NCBI GenBank assembly: GCA_017545365.1
Contig: JAFWOP010000154.1
Location: forward strand, 1 to 9,049
Source: Bacteroidales bacterium
GTDB taxonomy: Bacteria > Bacteroidota > Bacteroidia > Bacteroidales > P3
DNA length: 9,049 bases
Reading direction: 5' to 3'
Made by a program: the position numbers and the translations under genes. Positions 1 through 7,100 of the stretch are shown piece after piece (the stretch's first letter is position 1; each line of letters starts with the position of its first letter). The notes below the pieces were generated by a model, which was not told where the DNA came from, searched no databases, and saw nothing but the letters and a program-made list of their open reading frames with translations.

Positions 1-204
1 GTCGACGTACTCCTTGTTCATCTTACGGGCACGGAGCAGTTCCTGCTGCATACGTTCATGGCGGTCAGCGTCGCAAGCCGTGAGCAACAGGAGGGGGATT
101 GCAAATCCCAATACCCAACGAGCCGGAATTGCAAATCCCAGCCAGCGGGTAAATCCCTGCCAGCTGACGAGAGCTAGGAAAAGAGTAAGGCGGTTATAGT
201 TCAT
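1..204 (-). CDS. Lipoprotein N-terminus, partial (family unknown)
   Basis: This frame is open from an ATG at 204 to the left edge, giving 68 residues with no stop; the C-terminus lies outside the window. It begins MNYNRLTLFLALVS, and a lipobox LLLTAC places the acylated cysteine at residue 44. The mature part starts CDADRHERMQQELLRARKMN, a charged helical stretch that resembles the start of Bacteroidales TPR-type lipoproteins; that assignment is only a resemblance. The signal peptide is about twice the usual length and carries two arginines (R20, R29) and a doubled GFAIP peptide. Removing residues 15-37 leaves an ordinary 20-residue lipoprotein signal, so those residues look like a repeat insertion. 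A consensus Bacteroidetes promoter lies 24-54 nt upstream, so the gene is probably transcribed independently of the PUL to its right. Confidence 0.72.
   Translation of the reverse strand, partial: MNYNRLTLFLALVSWQGFTRWLGFAIPARWVLGFAIPLLLLTACDADRHERMQQELLRARKMNKEYVD
94..162 (-). repeat. REP-like palindromic repeat inserted in a signal peptide
   Basis: The 13-mer ATTGCAAATCCCA occurs at 98-110 and 128-140, exactly 30 nt (10 codons) apart. A diverged third piece (TAAATCCC) is at 150-157 inside a GCTGGC-type imperfect palindrome. GGGATTGCAAATCCC at 95-109 is itself near-palindromic. The 69-nt block is a multiple of three and is translated as residues 15-37 of the lipoprotein, including GFAIP twice. 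Similar short palindromes are, from memory, common REP-like elements in Bacteroidetes; the family identity is inferred and was not searched. Confidence 0.6.
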
Positions 205-227
205 TTCGCATTTATGTAAGTAAGGGG

Positions 228-258
228 CAAAGTTACACAATAATTTTCTTACAGCAAA
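228..258 (-). promoter_or_regulatory. Bacteroidetes-type promoter for the left lipoprotein gene
   Basis: Read on the minus strand, TTTG (258-255) is followed by a 19-nt spacer and TAACTTTG (235-228). This matches the known Bacteroides sigma-ABfr consensus TTTG-N19-21-TAnnTTTG exactly. It predicts a transcription start near 221-224 and a leader of roughly 20 nt before the ATG at 204. It is the best promoter match I found in the window. Confidence 0.7.
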
Positions 259-366
259 ATATTAGGAAGAAAATGATACTTGCAAAGTATTTCTCAGAAT
301 TATTTGAAAAATAGGGTCAAGCCGTCATTCTTATAGTTATATTACTGATTTATAAAACGTTATCCT

Positions 367-416
367 ATGATGGCTTGCTCTTTGAGCCATCATAATGCCG
401 TCATATAGCCCTCATA
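367..416. repeat. Hairpin plus three GCCNTCATA repeats at 11-nt spacing
   Basis: ATGATGGCT (367-375) and AGCCATCAT (385-393) form a perfect 9-bp stem with a 9-nt loop. The right arm then starts three direct copies of GCCNTCATA at 386, 397 and 408, each exactly 11 nt apart, so the copies fall on nearly the same face of the helix. This part of the 205-649 gap contains no open frame of note. The function is unknown; a repeat element or a protein-binding array are both possible. Confidence 0.6.
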
Positions 417-500
417 TTTGTTGGATAAGCAGTCAAAAATGTAGGAAATAGTAAGGTAACTTACTGATTTAAACGGTGTTTCACAACAGCAATAATATTT

Positions 501-571
501 GAAACAAACTGTTTCCATGGGAGAAACAGTTTGTTTCTCCCATGGAAACTGTTAGTTTCCTCCGTTGAAAC
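501..571. repeat. 22-nt-period array of GTTTC-N7-GAAAC palindromes
   Basis: Three 17-nt units of the form GTTTC-N7-GAAAC start at 511, 533 and 555, an exact 22-nt period with 5-nt spacers. A half unit (GAAAC at 501-505) sits one period earlier. Units 1 and 2 are perfect reverse complements (17 of 17). The pairing extends to 501-559, where only 510/550 and 506/554 fail to match, so a single long hairpin with a 3-nt loop is also possible. It lies about 80 nt past the GH8 stop and has no U-run after it, so it is not a standard terminator, although it could protect the 3' end of the mRNA. Confidence 0.75.
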
Positions 572-600
572 TATGGGGAACTGACGTTCTTATGCTGTGA

Positions 601-618
601 GATGACGGCTATGATGGC
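601..618 (-). repeat. Inverted copy of the GCCRTCAT motif pair
   Basis: On the minus strand this reads GCCATCAT, one base, then GCCGTCATC. It mirrors the GCCATCATA and GCCGTCATA copies at 386-405, with a 9-nt instead of an 11-nt offset. Together the two blocks bracket the 22-nt array as loose inverted ends. It lies in the 3' flank of the GH8 gene, 32 nt past its stop. Confidence 0.5.
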
Positions 619-649
619 AGGAGAAAAGTAAGGAGATGGGTCACATAGA

Positions 650-2008
650 CTATTGAGGAACGATGACCTGATAGTTGCCGCTGAGGTGCATGAAAGCGAA
701 AAGCCGGAGCAGACCGTCGTAGTAGGCATCGAAGTAGCCGTCCTCAAAGGGCTCGTGCTTGGCATTCCAGAGGGCGTTGACAAACTCACGGCTCTTCTCG
801 TGCTTGCACATGACGGAGGCTGCGGCGAGGGTGCTGACGAGGCCGATGCTGTGGCGCAGCTTGCGGAAACCGCCGGCTCCCAGTATCTCGTTGCCCTCAG
901 GCAGGGTGCCGTCGGTGCGATACTGGTCGACAAAGGTGTCGATTCCCTGACTGTAGAAGAAGTTCTGAATCTTCTCGCCATACTGCTGCTGCCACTCGCC
1001 GTCGGCACAGCTCCACTCATAGTCAAGGGCAATGTTCATGGGCACGCGCCAGGAGTCGTAGCGGAAATTGTTGTTGCCGTTACGGCGGGGGGCACCCTGA
1101 GGCGCTTGTTGCATGCCTGGGAAGCGTGGCATCTGCATCTCGCTGCCGTCGAACTGGCATTGGTCGCCGTTGAGACCCGTCTTCTCGTTGATGCACTTGT
1201 GGAGGAACTCACGGCTCTTCTTGGCACAGTCGAGCCAGAAGTCGGAGCGTCCGTCATCGCCCCATTTTGCCCATACCTCGTAGAAGGCGGGGATATGGTA
1301 GGAAGGGTCGGTGAAGCGCTGGCCGAAGCCGTCGGGGGTGAAGGTAATGAGGCGTGTCTCTGGGTCGATGAGGTACATCTTCTGTGGCCCTGTCTGTTGT
1401 GGCCCGAATCCACCAAAGCCGGGACGGGGTTCAGGAGTGTACTCGCGAGGCTGTATGCAGTCGAGGATATGCTTGGCCTCTGCCTTGTAGTCGATGCCGG
1501 TATTGTTGCCCCATCGGTTGGAGGCAAAGATAAGGGCGGTGATGAAGTAAAGCTCGCCGTCGCTAGCTGCCCCTTCGGCATTGTGGGTGCCGTCGGTCTT
1601 GCAGCTCCAGGCGAAATATCCCTCACGCGAGCCGCTCTGGTGCTGCATGTACTTCTTGCTCCAGCGCCACAGACGGTCGAAGATGTCCTTCTCGTTCATC
1701 TGCACGGCAATCATCATGCCGTATGACATGCCCTCGGTGCGAGCATCATGGTTCTTGACGTCGGAGACGTAGCCGAGCGTGTCGCCAACCTCAAAGTAGA
1801 CCTTGTTGGGGCCACGGAACACAGCGTTGAACACTTCCTTTAGCTTGGCCTCAACCTCATCAGGCTGGTAGCCCATCTCTACAAACACATTGCGGTAGCG
1901 GCCTGTCTCTTGCGCTTCGCTAACGAATAATGAACAAATACACGTTACGCTAATTAGTAATATACGATGAATATCCATATTGCTCATTTTTAGTTTGTCA
2001 TTTCTCAT
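650..2008 (-). CDS. Glycoside hydrolase family 8, Rex-like exo-oligoxylanase
   Basis: A 452-residue enzyme, close to the family's usual size once the signal peptide is removed. The hydrophobic run ILLISVTCICSLFV (16-29) followed by SEAQ indicates Sec export, probably to the periplasm. The body matches, from memory, Bacillus halodurans Rex (EC 3.2.1.156), which removes xylose from the reducing end of xylo-oligosaccharides: YRNVFVEMGY, VGDTLGY, RTEGMSYGMMIAVQ (proton donor E92), GYFAWSC, ASDGELYF (D150, substrate positioning) and YDSWRVPMNIALD (D318, expected base). Two Gly/Pro/Gln-rich loops (about 192-209 and 291-314) are extra relative to Rex. Three in-frame ATGs are possible (2008, 1987, 1978) and all keep the signal peptide; I give the longest. 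It is the last gene of the PUL, 272 nt after SusD. Another GH8 specificity cannot be excluded. Confidence 0.9.
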   Translation of the reverse strand: MRNDKLKMSNMDIHRILLISVTCICSLFVSEAQETGRYRNVFVEMGYQPDEVEAKLKEVFNAVFRGPNKVYFEVGDTLGYVSDVKNHDARTEGMSYGMMIAVQMNEKDIFDRLWRWSKKYMQHQSGSREGYFAWSCKTDGTHNAEGAASDGELYFITALIFASNRWGNNTGIDYKAEAKHILDCIQPREYTPEPRPGFGGFGPQQTGPQKMYLIDPETRLITFTPDGFGQRFTDPSYHIPAFYEVWAKWGDDGRSDFWLDCAKKSREFLHKCINEKTGLNGDQCQFDGSEMQMPRFPGMQQAPQGAPRRNGNNNFRYDSWRVPMNIALDYEWSCADGEWQQQYGEKIQNFFYSQGIDTFVDQYRTDGTLPEGNEILGAGGFRKLRHSIGLVSTLAAASVMCKHEKSREFVNALWNAKHEPFEDGYFDAYYDGLLRLFAFMHLSGNYQVIVPQ

Positions 2009-2011
2009 TTT
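1984..2011. repeat. Degenerate heptamer tract over the GH8 start
   Basis: Four consecutive 7-nt units run TCATTTT, TAGTTTG, TCATTTC and TCATTTT, all in register. On the coding strand three of them carry ATGA, so the tract supplies ATGs at 2008, 2001 and 1987. The first and last are in the GH8 frame and the middle one is not. A change of one unit would shift which ATG is in frame. Confidence 0.55.
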
Positions 2012-2012
2012 T

Positions 2013-2048
2013 AGAAAAATCAGCCACCTATATTCACATACAGGTGGC
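2013..2048 (-). terminator. GNRA-loop hairpin with U-run in the GH8 leader
   Basis: On the minus strand GCCACCTGTAT (2048-2038) pairs with ATATAGGTGGC (2033-2023). This is an 11-bp stem with one G-U pair, closed by a GTGA tetraloop, and is followed by TGATTTTTCT. It has the shape of a rho-independent terminator, but it lies between SusD and GH8, only 4-45 nt before the possible GH8 starts, and no promoter can fit between them. It could therefore act as an attenuator, a partial terminator that lowers GH8 expression relative to SusC/SusD, or an mRNA-stabilising structure. The stem is certain; the role is inferred. Confidence 0.6.
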
Positions 2049-2156
2049 CATGAATCTTAGTGCTGTCATAACATGAGGAGTTATGATTGACTAAAAAAAC
2101 TACTAACCATATTTACTAATAACTAACTTATGAATAAAAACTACTATTTACGGCTG

Positions 2157-2164
2157 CAAAATTA
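2157..2164 (-). promoter_or_regulatory. Possible -7 promoter element upstream of GH8
   Basis: TAATTTTG on the minus strand fits the Bacteroidetes -7 consensus TAnnTTTG and sits in a very AT-rich stretch (about 2090-2200). I see no TTTG at the 19-21 nt spacing expected upstream, so the match is half a promoter. If real, it gives GH8 its own transcript with a leader of about 140 nt containing the hairpin at 2023-2048. Confidence 0.3.
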
Positions 2165-2234
2165 CTAGTATTTTTTATACATTATATAATCATACGTCCA
2201 AATGGTTTTTCTTTTTGTTTCAAAGGCGCATCGC

Positions 2235-2269
2235 TAATGAATAATGAATAATGAATAATGAATAAAGAA
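2235..2269. repeat. TAATGAA heptamer tandem array
   Basis: Four perfect TAATGAA units (2235-2262) are followed by TAAAGAA (2263-2269). The array begins 12 nt beyond the SusD stop in the 3' flank and does not encode protein on the minus strand. Confidence 0.85.
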
Positions 2270-2280
2270 AAATGAACTAA

Positions 2281-4050
2281 CTATTGCTTGGGCAAGTACC
2301 AGTTCTTTTGGTCCATGAGAAGTGTGTGCAGGACATTGTCCTGCTCTCCGTTGCGGCGGCTGATGGGGCCTGCGAGGTAGTCAGGGTCATTGCGACGCAG
2401 GGCCACTCGCATGAGGTCGTAGTAGCGGTAACCCTCGAAAAATCCCTCCAGGGCCATCTCTTCGATAATCATGTCCTCTACGAGGGGTATCTGGTATTGG
2501 ACGGTGTCCTCTCGCGTTGCTAACTGTTTTTCCGGCTGCGGCAGTACGTAGTAATCATTACAATGCGAGTCGCCGGAACCACGGGAGTGTATGCCTAGTA
2601 TTGCCAGATTTCCTTGTTCATCGAGACGAGGGAATGCCAATGGGTCGAACATGATGAGCTGTCCGGCCTTGCTACGCTCGATACTGTCCACGAAAAGCTC
2701 TACGTTCTCAGGGCAGAGACCATGCTTTAGGATGAGGAAGGCTGACTGTGGATAGCCTGATCGGTTGAGGGCCTCGGCAAAGCGAAGGTATACCATCGGG
2801 CTGCGATAGGTGGTGATGGAGCCCCTTGTGAACTTGTCGATTTGCTGTGTGAGGGAAGAGTACTCTTCGTAGGGGTCTTGTGTGCCACGTGATCTGAGGC
2901 TGTAGACGGAATAGAGACGGAGGTCTCCTGTGAGGATTTGCTCGCTTAAATCGTTTACGTAGATGACCTGTCTGGTTTGTTCGTTGGAGTACTCCAAGCA
3001 ATTAATCTGTCTGGCTGAGAGTTGCCGCATGGTGACAGTGGGCTGTAGCTGGTAGAAGTAATTGTTTTCGCGTGTGGAGTTCATGATGTTATCGATGTCA
3101 CTGATGTTTCCATCGAATATGTCTGTCTCCATGGGGATGATGCCCAGAACCTCGTTGTCGCCGGTAACGGAGTAGCTTCCTGAGGGTGAGGTGTAAATCA
3201 TCGGGGTGGACCAGTGCACGCGGTTGCTGGCACTGATCTTGATGGGGGCTATCTTGTCGTTCAGGTAATCGGAATACCATTTAGCGGCCTCTTCGTAGCG
3301 TCCTGCCCATAGGCATAGGTCGCCGAGGAGTGCGCGTGTGGGAATGAAAAATTTAGTGGAAGAACGTTTGCCGATGCTTCCATAGACGGGTGGATTGACG
3401 TATGCGTAGGGCGTGAGGTCCTCGATGAAATAGTTGCAGACGTCCTTGATGGATGAGAGCTGGGAGTTGAGTGCTGCGTGTGCTTCGCGCTCGGTCATGA
3501 GGGGCGTGGTGACGAGTGGCACCTCTCCATAGATTTTGACCAGCTCAAGATAGGTCCACGCACGGAAGCTCTTGACGGCGGCATACTCGTTGCGGAAGAG
3601 CTGACGTCCGCGGCGCTGCATGGTGGTGTCAATATGGGCGAGGAAGTAGTTGCAGTTGTTGATGACGGCGTAGTAGTCGGCTATCTTGTTGTACTTGTTT
3701 GAGTTGAGAGTTGAGGGTTGAGAGTTGAGAGTTGAGGGTTGAGAGTTGAGAGAGAAGGAAGCAAGGCGTTTGAGGTCTGAAGAGGCGGCATCGGTGACGG
3801 TCATGAGGTCGGAACGTGCCTCGCCAAGAATGACAGTACGGTCGGCAATAATCTGCATCTTGTTGATGATACCTAGTACGCTATACACTGAGTCTGTGGG
3901 ATGATTCAGCGTGTTGTCTTTCTCATATTCCACAAGCTCGGACTCGGTTTCAAGCATATCGCCACACGAAGTCATTCCAATAACCAATAAACAATAACCA
4001 ATAACCGTCATTGCATTGGTCATCTTCTTTATTATTGATAGCTTTTTCAT
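2281..4050 (-). CDS. SusD/RagB family glycan-binding lipoprotein
   Basis: A 589-residue outer-membrane lipoprotein of the SusD/RagB family, which caps the SusC transporter and binds glycan at the cell surface. The lipobox VIGMTSC puts the acylated cysteine at residue 29. Family landmarks are LGEARSDL near residue 80, NKYNKIADYYAVINNCNYFL (118 onward, the conserved early SusD helix), FRAWTYLELVKIYGEVPLV, and the C-terminal IIEEMALEGFFEGYRYYDLMR (about 528-548), ending KNWYLPKQ. An in-frame TTG at 4059 would add three residues. I prefer the ATG at 4050 because the FAS1 protein's similar signal peptide starts at the same point. Residues 100-117 are a translated heptamer repeat (LNSQPST twice) not expected in the family. 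It follows SusC by 104 nt, so co-transcription is likely. Confidence 0.93.
   Translation of the reverse strand: MKKLSIIKKMTNAMTVIGYCLLVIGMTSCGDMLETESELVEYEKDNTLNHPTDSVYSVLGIINKMQIIADRTVILGEARSDLMTVTDAASSDLKRLASFSLNSQPSTLNSQPSTLNSNKYNKIADYYAVINNCNYFLAHIDTTMQRRGRQLFRNEYAAVKSFRAWTYLELVKIYGEVPLVTTPLMTEREAHAALNSQLSSIKDVCNYFIEDLTPYAYVNPPVYGSIGKRSSTKFFIPTRALLGDLCLWAGRYEEAAKWYSDYLNDKIAPIKISASNRVHWSTPMIYTSPSGSYSVTGDNEVLGIIPMETDIFDGNISDIDNIMNSTRENNYFYQLQPTVTMRQLSARQINCLEYSNEQTRQVIYVNDLSEQILTGDLRLYSVYSLRSRGTQDPYEEYSSLTQQIDKFTRGSITTYRSPMVYLRFAEALNRSGYPQSAFLILKHGLCPENVELFVDSIERSKAGQLIMFDPLAFPRLDEQGNLAILGIHSRGSGDSHCNDYYVLPQPEKQLATREDTVQYQIPLVEDMIIEEMALEGFFEGYRYYDLMRVALRRNDPDYLAGPISRRNGEQDNVLHTLLMDQKNWYLPKQ
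3703..3751. repeat. GTTGAGR heptamer array inside the SusD gene
   Basis: Seven consecutive 7-nt units, GTTGAGA or GTTGAGG in the order A,G,A,A,G,A,A, give a 21-nt super-period. Because 21 is a multiple of three the reading frame survives, and the minus strand encodes a seven-residue repeat (LNSQPST). It sits between the RLASF and NKYN landmarks of SusD, where a surface loop is likely. Confidence 0.9.
3971..4050 (-). repeat. Shared lipoprotein signal-peptide block, copy A (SusD)
   Basis: This 80-nt block from the SusD ATG to just before the lipobox cysteine aligns without gaps to 8942-9021 in the FAS1 gene. I count 70 of 80 identical bases, including 38 in a row (3971-4008). Its core is four heptamers (CCAATAA, once ACAATAA) at 3977-4004, which encode the hydrophobic VIGYCLLVIG. 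Confidence 0.85.
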
Positions 4051-4060
4051 TGTTTTCAAT

Positions 4061-4153
4061 GTTTATTGTTTAACGTTGACGGTTGGTACTCACCACCGTC
4101 TTGTTTATTGTTTAACGTTGACGGTTGGTACTCACCACCGTCTTGTTTATTGT
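4061..4153. repeat. Two perfect 42-bp tandem repeats between SusC and SusD
   Basis: Identical 42-nt units occupy 4061-4102 and 4103-4144, and 9 nt of a third follow (4145-4153), ending one base before the SusC stop codon. On the coding strand each unit folds: GACGGT pairs with ACCGTC and GGT with ACC around a GAGT loop, with one bulged A. No U-run follows, so a terminator is unlikely. The SusC-SusD mRNA would carry two identical hairpins here, possibly tuning processing or the SusC:SusD ratio (inference). 42 nt equals six heptamers, and the first four begin with GTT. Confidence 0.9.
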
Positions 4154-4154
4154 A

Positions 4155-7100
4155 TTAGAGGTTGATGTTCACACCGAATGAGAATGTACGTCCTGAGCCG
4201 AGGAGTCCCCGATCGATGCCTTGTGAGAGGATGTTGGAGGAGAAGGCACAGTTAGGGTCGCTGCCTAGGTAGTGCGTAATGGTGAAGAGGTTCTGTGCGC
4301 TGCCCCAAATGGTGACGCCTTGCAGATAGGTGCTCTGTATGGGCACGTGGTAGCTGAGGGTGACGTTGCTGAGGCGGAGGTAGGAACCGTCCTCTATCCA
4401 GCGGTCGCTGAAGCGTGAGTTACCCATGGGGTCGGTGTAGGAGACGCGGGGGATGTCGGTCACCTGGCCTTCTGTTGTCCAACGGTTCTGGATGGCTGTG
4501 GTCTGGTTGATGAAGTAGGTGCCGCCTTCAAGGAGTGAGCGCTGGTAGTTGAAGATGTCGTTGCCAAGTGAATAGGTGAAGGTGGCATCGAGGCGCAGGT
4601 TCTTGTAGGCGAGTGAGGTGAAGATGTTACCGTAGATGTCGGGGTTGGGGTCGCCGATGATAGTACGGTCGGCCTCGTCGATGAGACCGTTCTCTCCGGC
4701 GGGCGAACCGCTGGACGCGCTGAGGTCGAGGAAGCGCATGTCGCCAGCCTGGAAATACACACGGTCGCCGTTTTGCTTGAGAAGGTAGTGTCCGTCGGCC
4801 TCAGCCGCAGTGGTGGTGGCGTAGACACCATCGGTCTTGTAACCGTAGAACATGCCTACGGGCTGCCCCACCTGTGTGAGGATGGTGGCACCAAAGATGT
4901 TGGTCTCAATGGAGCGGTCATTGTCGGGCAGGGCCGTCACCTTGTTCTTATAGTGTCCGGCAGATGCTCCGAGTTCCCAGGAGAAGTCCTTCAGGGCGAG
5001 TACCTTTGTCGAAAGGGTTGCGTCGAAGCCCACGTTCTCCAGCTTACCATCGTTGCTCCAGTTCTCCTGAAGTCCACTGGTGTATGACAACTGGCGAAGA
5101 GAGAGGAGATTGGTTGTCCAGCTCTTGAACACATTCAGGTGTAAGTTCACGCGGTTGTTGAGGAAGTTGCCGGTCAGTCCAGCCGTGAGTCGGCGTGTTG
5201 TCTCCCACTGCAGGTCGGTATTACCGATATTGCCAATCAGCTTTCCCGTGACACCTGTGTCCGTAATCATTCGCTTCGAGATGAAGTATGAGCGAGAGGC
5301 AGTATAGTTGATGTCATCGTTGCCAGAGACATCGAAGCCCACGTTCAGCCGCAAGTAGTCGATGCCCTTGATACCGGAGAGGAATTTCTCGTTGGTGAGC
5401 ACCCAGGAAGCCTCGACGCTCGGGAAGAGTCCCCAAACGGTGCCGAAGAGTTTGAGACCACTGGCATCGTCGCCGAAACGTGACGAAGCCTGTGCCGAGA
5501 GACCGGCACTGACGTAGAAGCGGTCACCAAAACCATAGTCACCCAGGACATACCAGGTAATCTCACGTGTCTGGTCATCGGCACCATCTGTGGACTTGAA
5601 CTGCAACGAGTTCGACATGTTCGGGTTCTTGTCGTTTGAGGAGTTGTATCCTAACTGTGACGTGCTGGTGAAGTCGTAACTCAGATAGCGCACACCAGCC
5701 TTGACGCTGATGTCATGGAGGTCATATTTGTTCTGCCACGTGAGCCGCGTATCGCTCTGGATGGCCGTCTCGCGGGCAGCCATGCTCTGTGCGATGTTTT
5801 TCAGTTTCGTCTCTTCCGAAATACCATCGACCACGAAGTTAGGCACACCCTGAAGAGGCAGGTAGTAGTTTTCGTTGGTATTGACCAGGCCGAGCACGAA
5901 ATGCTCGCTCAAGTTGAGATGACGGTTGAACCGATATTTCGGTGTGATGGCAAAGGTGATAAGGCGGTTACCAAAAGAGTTGCGGTTTCTTCCATCACCA
6001 TATTGCAAGATGGAGGTGGGGTTGGCAAGACGTCCGCGTCCCTGGAATTTCCCCTCAAGATAGTCATCGGCCTCAGCGAGATAATGGCTGATAGTACCGT
6101 GGTTGTCGAATGCGTAAGGTGAGAGGAAGGGCGACTTGGCCAATGCAAGGAATCCGGGCGAGGTGATGACAGTGCCGAGTGGATTCAGCGGTGCGCCGTC
6201 ATCGCGCAGGTCACGGTCCACATCACTGTAGTAAGCATCGAAGCGGGCATCAAGTCTGTTGGTGATGGAGATGTCGGAGTTGAGACGAAGGTTGAAACGC
6301 GAGTAGTCGTTCTCCTTCAGTGTGCTGTTGCCTAACGAGTAACCAACAGAGAGGTTATAAGAGGCGACGTCGTCACCACCCTGCACGTTGATGCCGTAGT
6401 TTTGTGAGAAAGCATTCTTGTAGACCTCATCCTTCCAGTCGGTATTGTTGTGATACTGATTGTAATAGTAATAGGAAGGTTCGCTGTTGAGGTAACGCAT
6501 ATTGCTCATTGCCGTGGGGTTTATATGGCCTGACAGCAACTCCGTCGTGTAAAGCCTGTATTCCTCGGCTCCCAGCATCTCCGGCATACGGGGGATTAGC
6601 TCGTACCGTCCATTGATGTTGACGTCAATCTTCGTGGCCATCGACTTGTTGCGCTTCGTCTTGATGACGAGCACCCCGTTGGCACCCTTGGCTCCGTAGA
6701 GGGCGGTTCCGTTCTTCAGCACTTCTACGCTCTCGATATCATTGACATTGAGGTTCATCAGCAGGTTGTTGTAGTATCCATCGTGAAGCATGGAGCGCTG
6801 GTACTGCATATCCATGACAACATCGTCAAGGACGACAAGCGGCTGCGCATTGGCATTGAGCGAGTTGATACCTTCAATGAGCATGGTGTTGCCCATGCCT
6901 GGTATGCCTCCACGTTTCACCATACGCATATCGGCTCCCAACTGCTGGGCTACGAGCGGGTCGATACTCACCTCGGCATTGTTGTCAAAGCGGTTAGCCT
7001 CTGCGCTGATGAATGCCGAAGTGGTACGTCCGTAAGTCTCCCTGAAGGCATTGCTGTACAGGCTGGCATCGGCTTTCTCGCCATGAATGGCTCGCTGCTG

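Noticed and set aside
14..199. Plus-strand 61-codon open frame at the left edge
   Set aside because: It overlaps the minus-strand lipoprotein, which has a lipobox and a consensus promoter. The plus frame contains the repeat translated into meaningless sequence.
501..559. Inverted repeat as the PUL terminator
   Set aside because: The stem is long, but the following minus-strand sequence (AAATATTATTG) has no U-run, and the 22-nt phasing is better explained as a repeat array.
501..571. CRISPR array
   Set aside because: The period is only 22 nt, spacers are 5 nt, units are palindromic with changing centres, and no cas gene is present.
653..1726. Long plus-strand open frame (357 codons) opposite the GH8 gene
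   Set aside because: It is a mirror of the GH8 coding frame. The minus strand has clear GH8 catalytic motifs and a signal peptide, while the antisense product is Val/Ala/Leu-rich with no recognisable domain.
4051..4059. TTG start for SusD at 4059 (and likewise a TTG at 7367 for SusC)
   Set aside because: Each adds only three residues, and a normal ATG follows. For SusD the homologous FAS1 signal block begins at the ATG.
4061..4153. Rho-independent terminator between SusC and SusD
   Set aside because: The hairpins are followed by AACGTTAAAC rather than a U-run, and termination here would cut SusD off from SusC.
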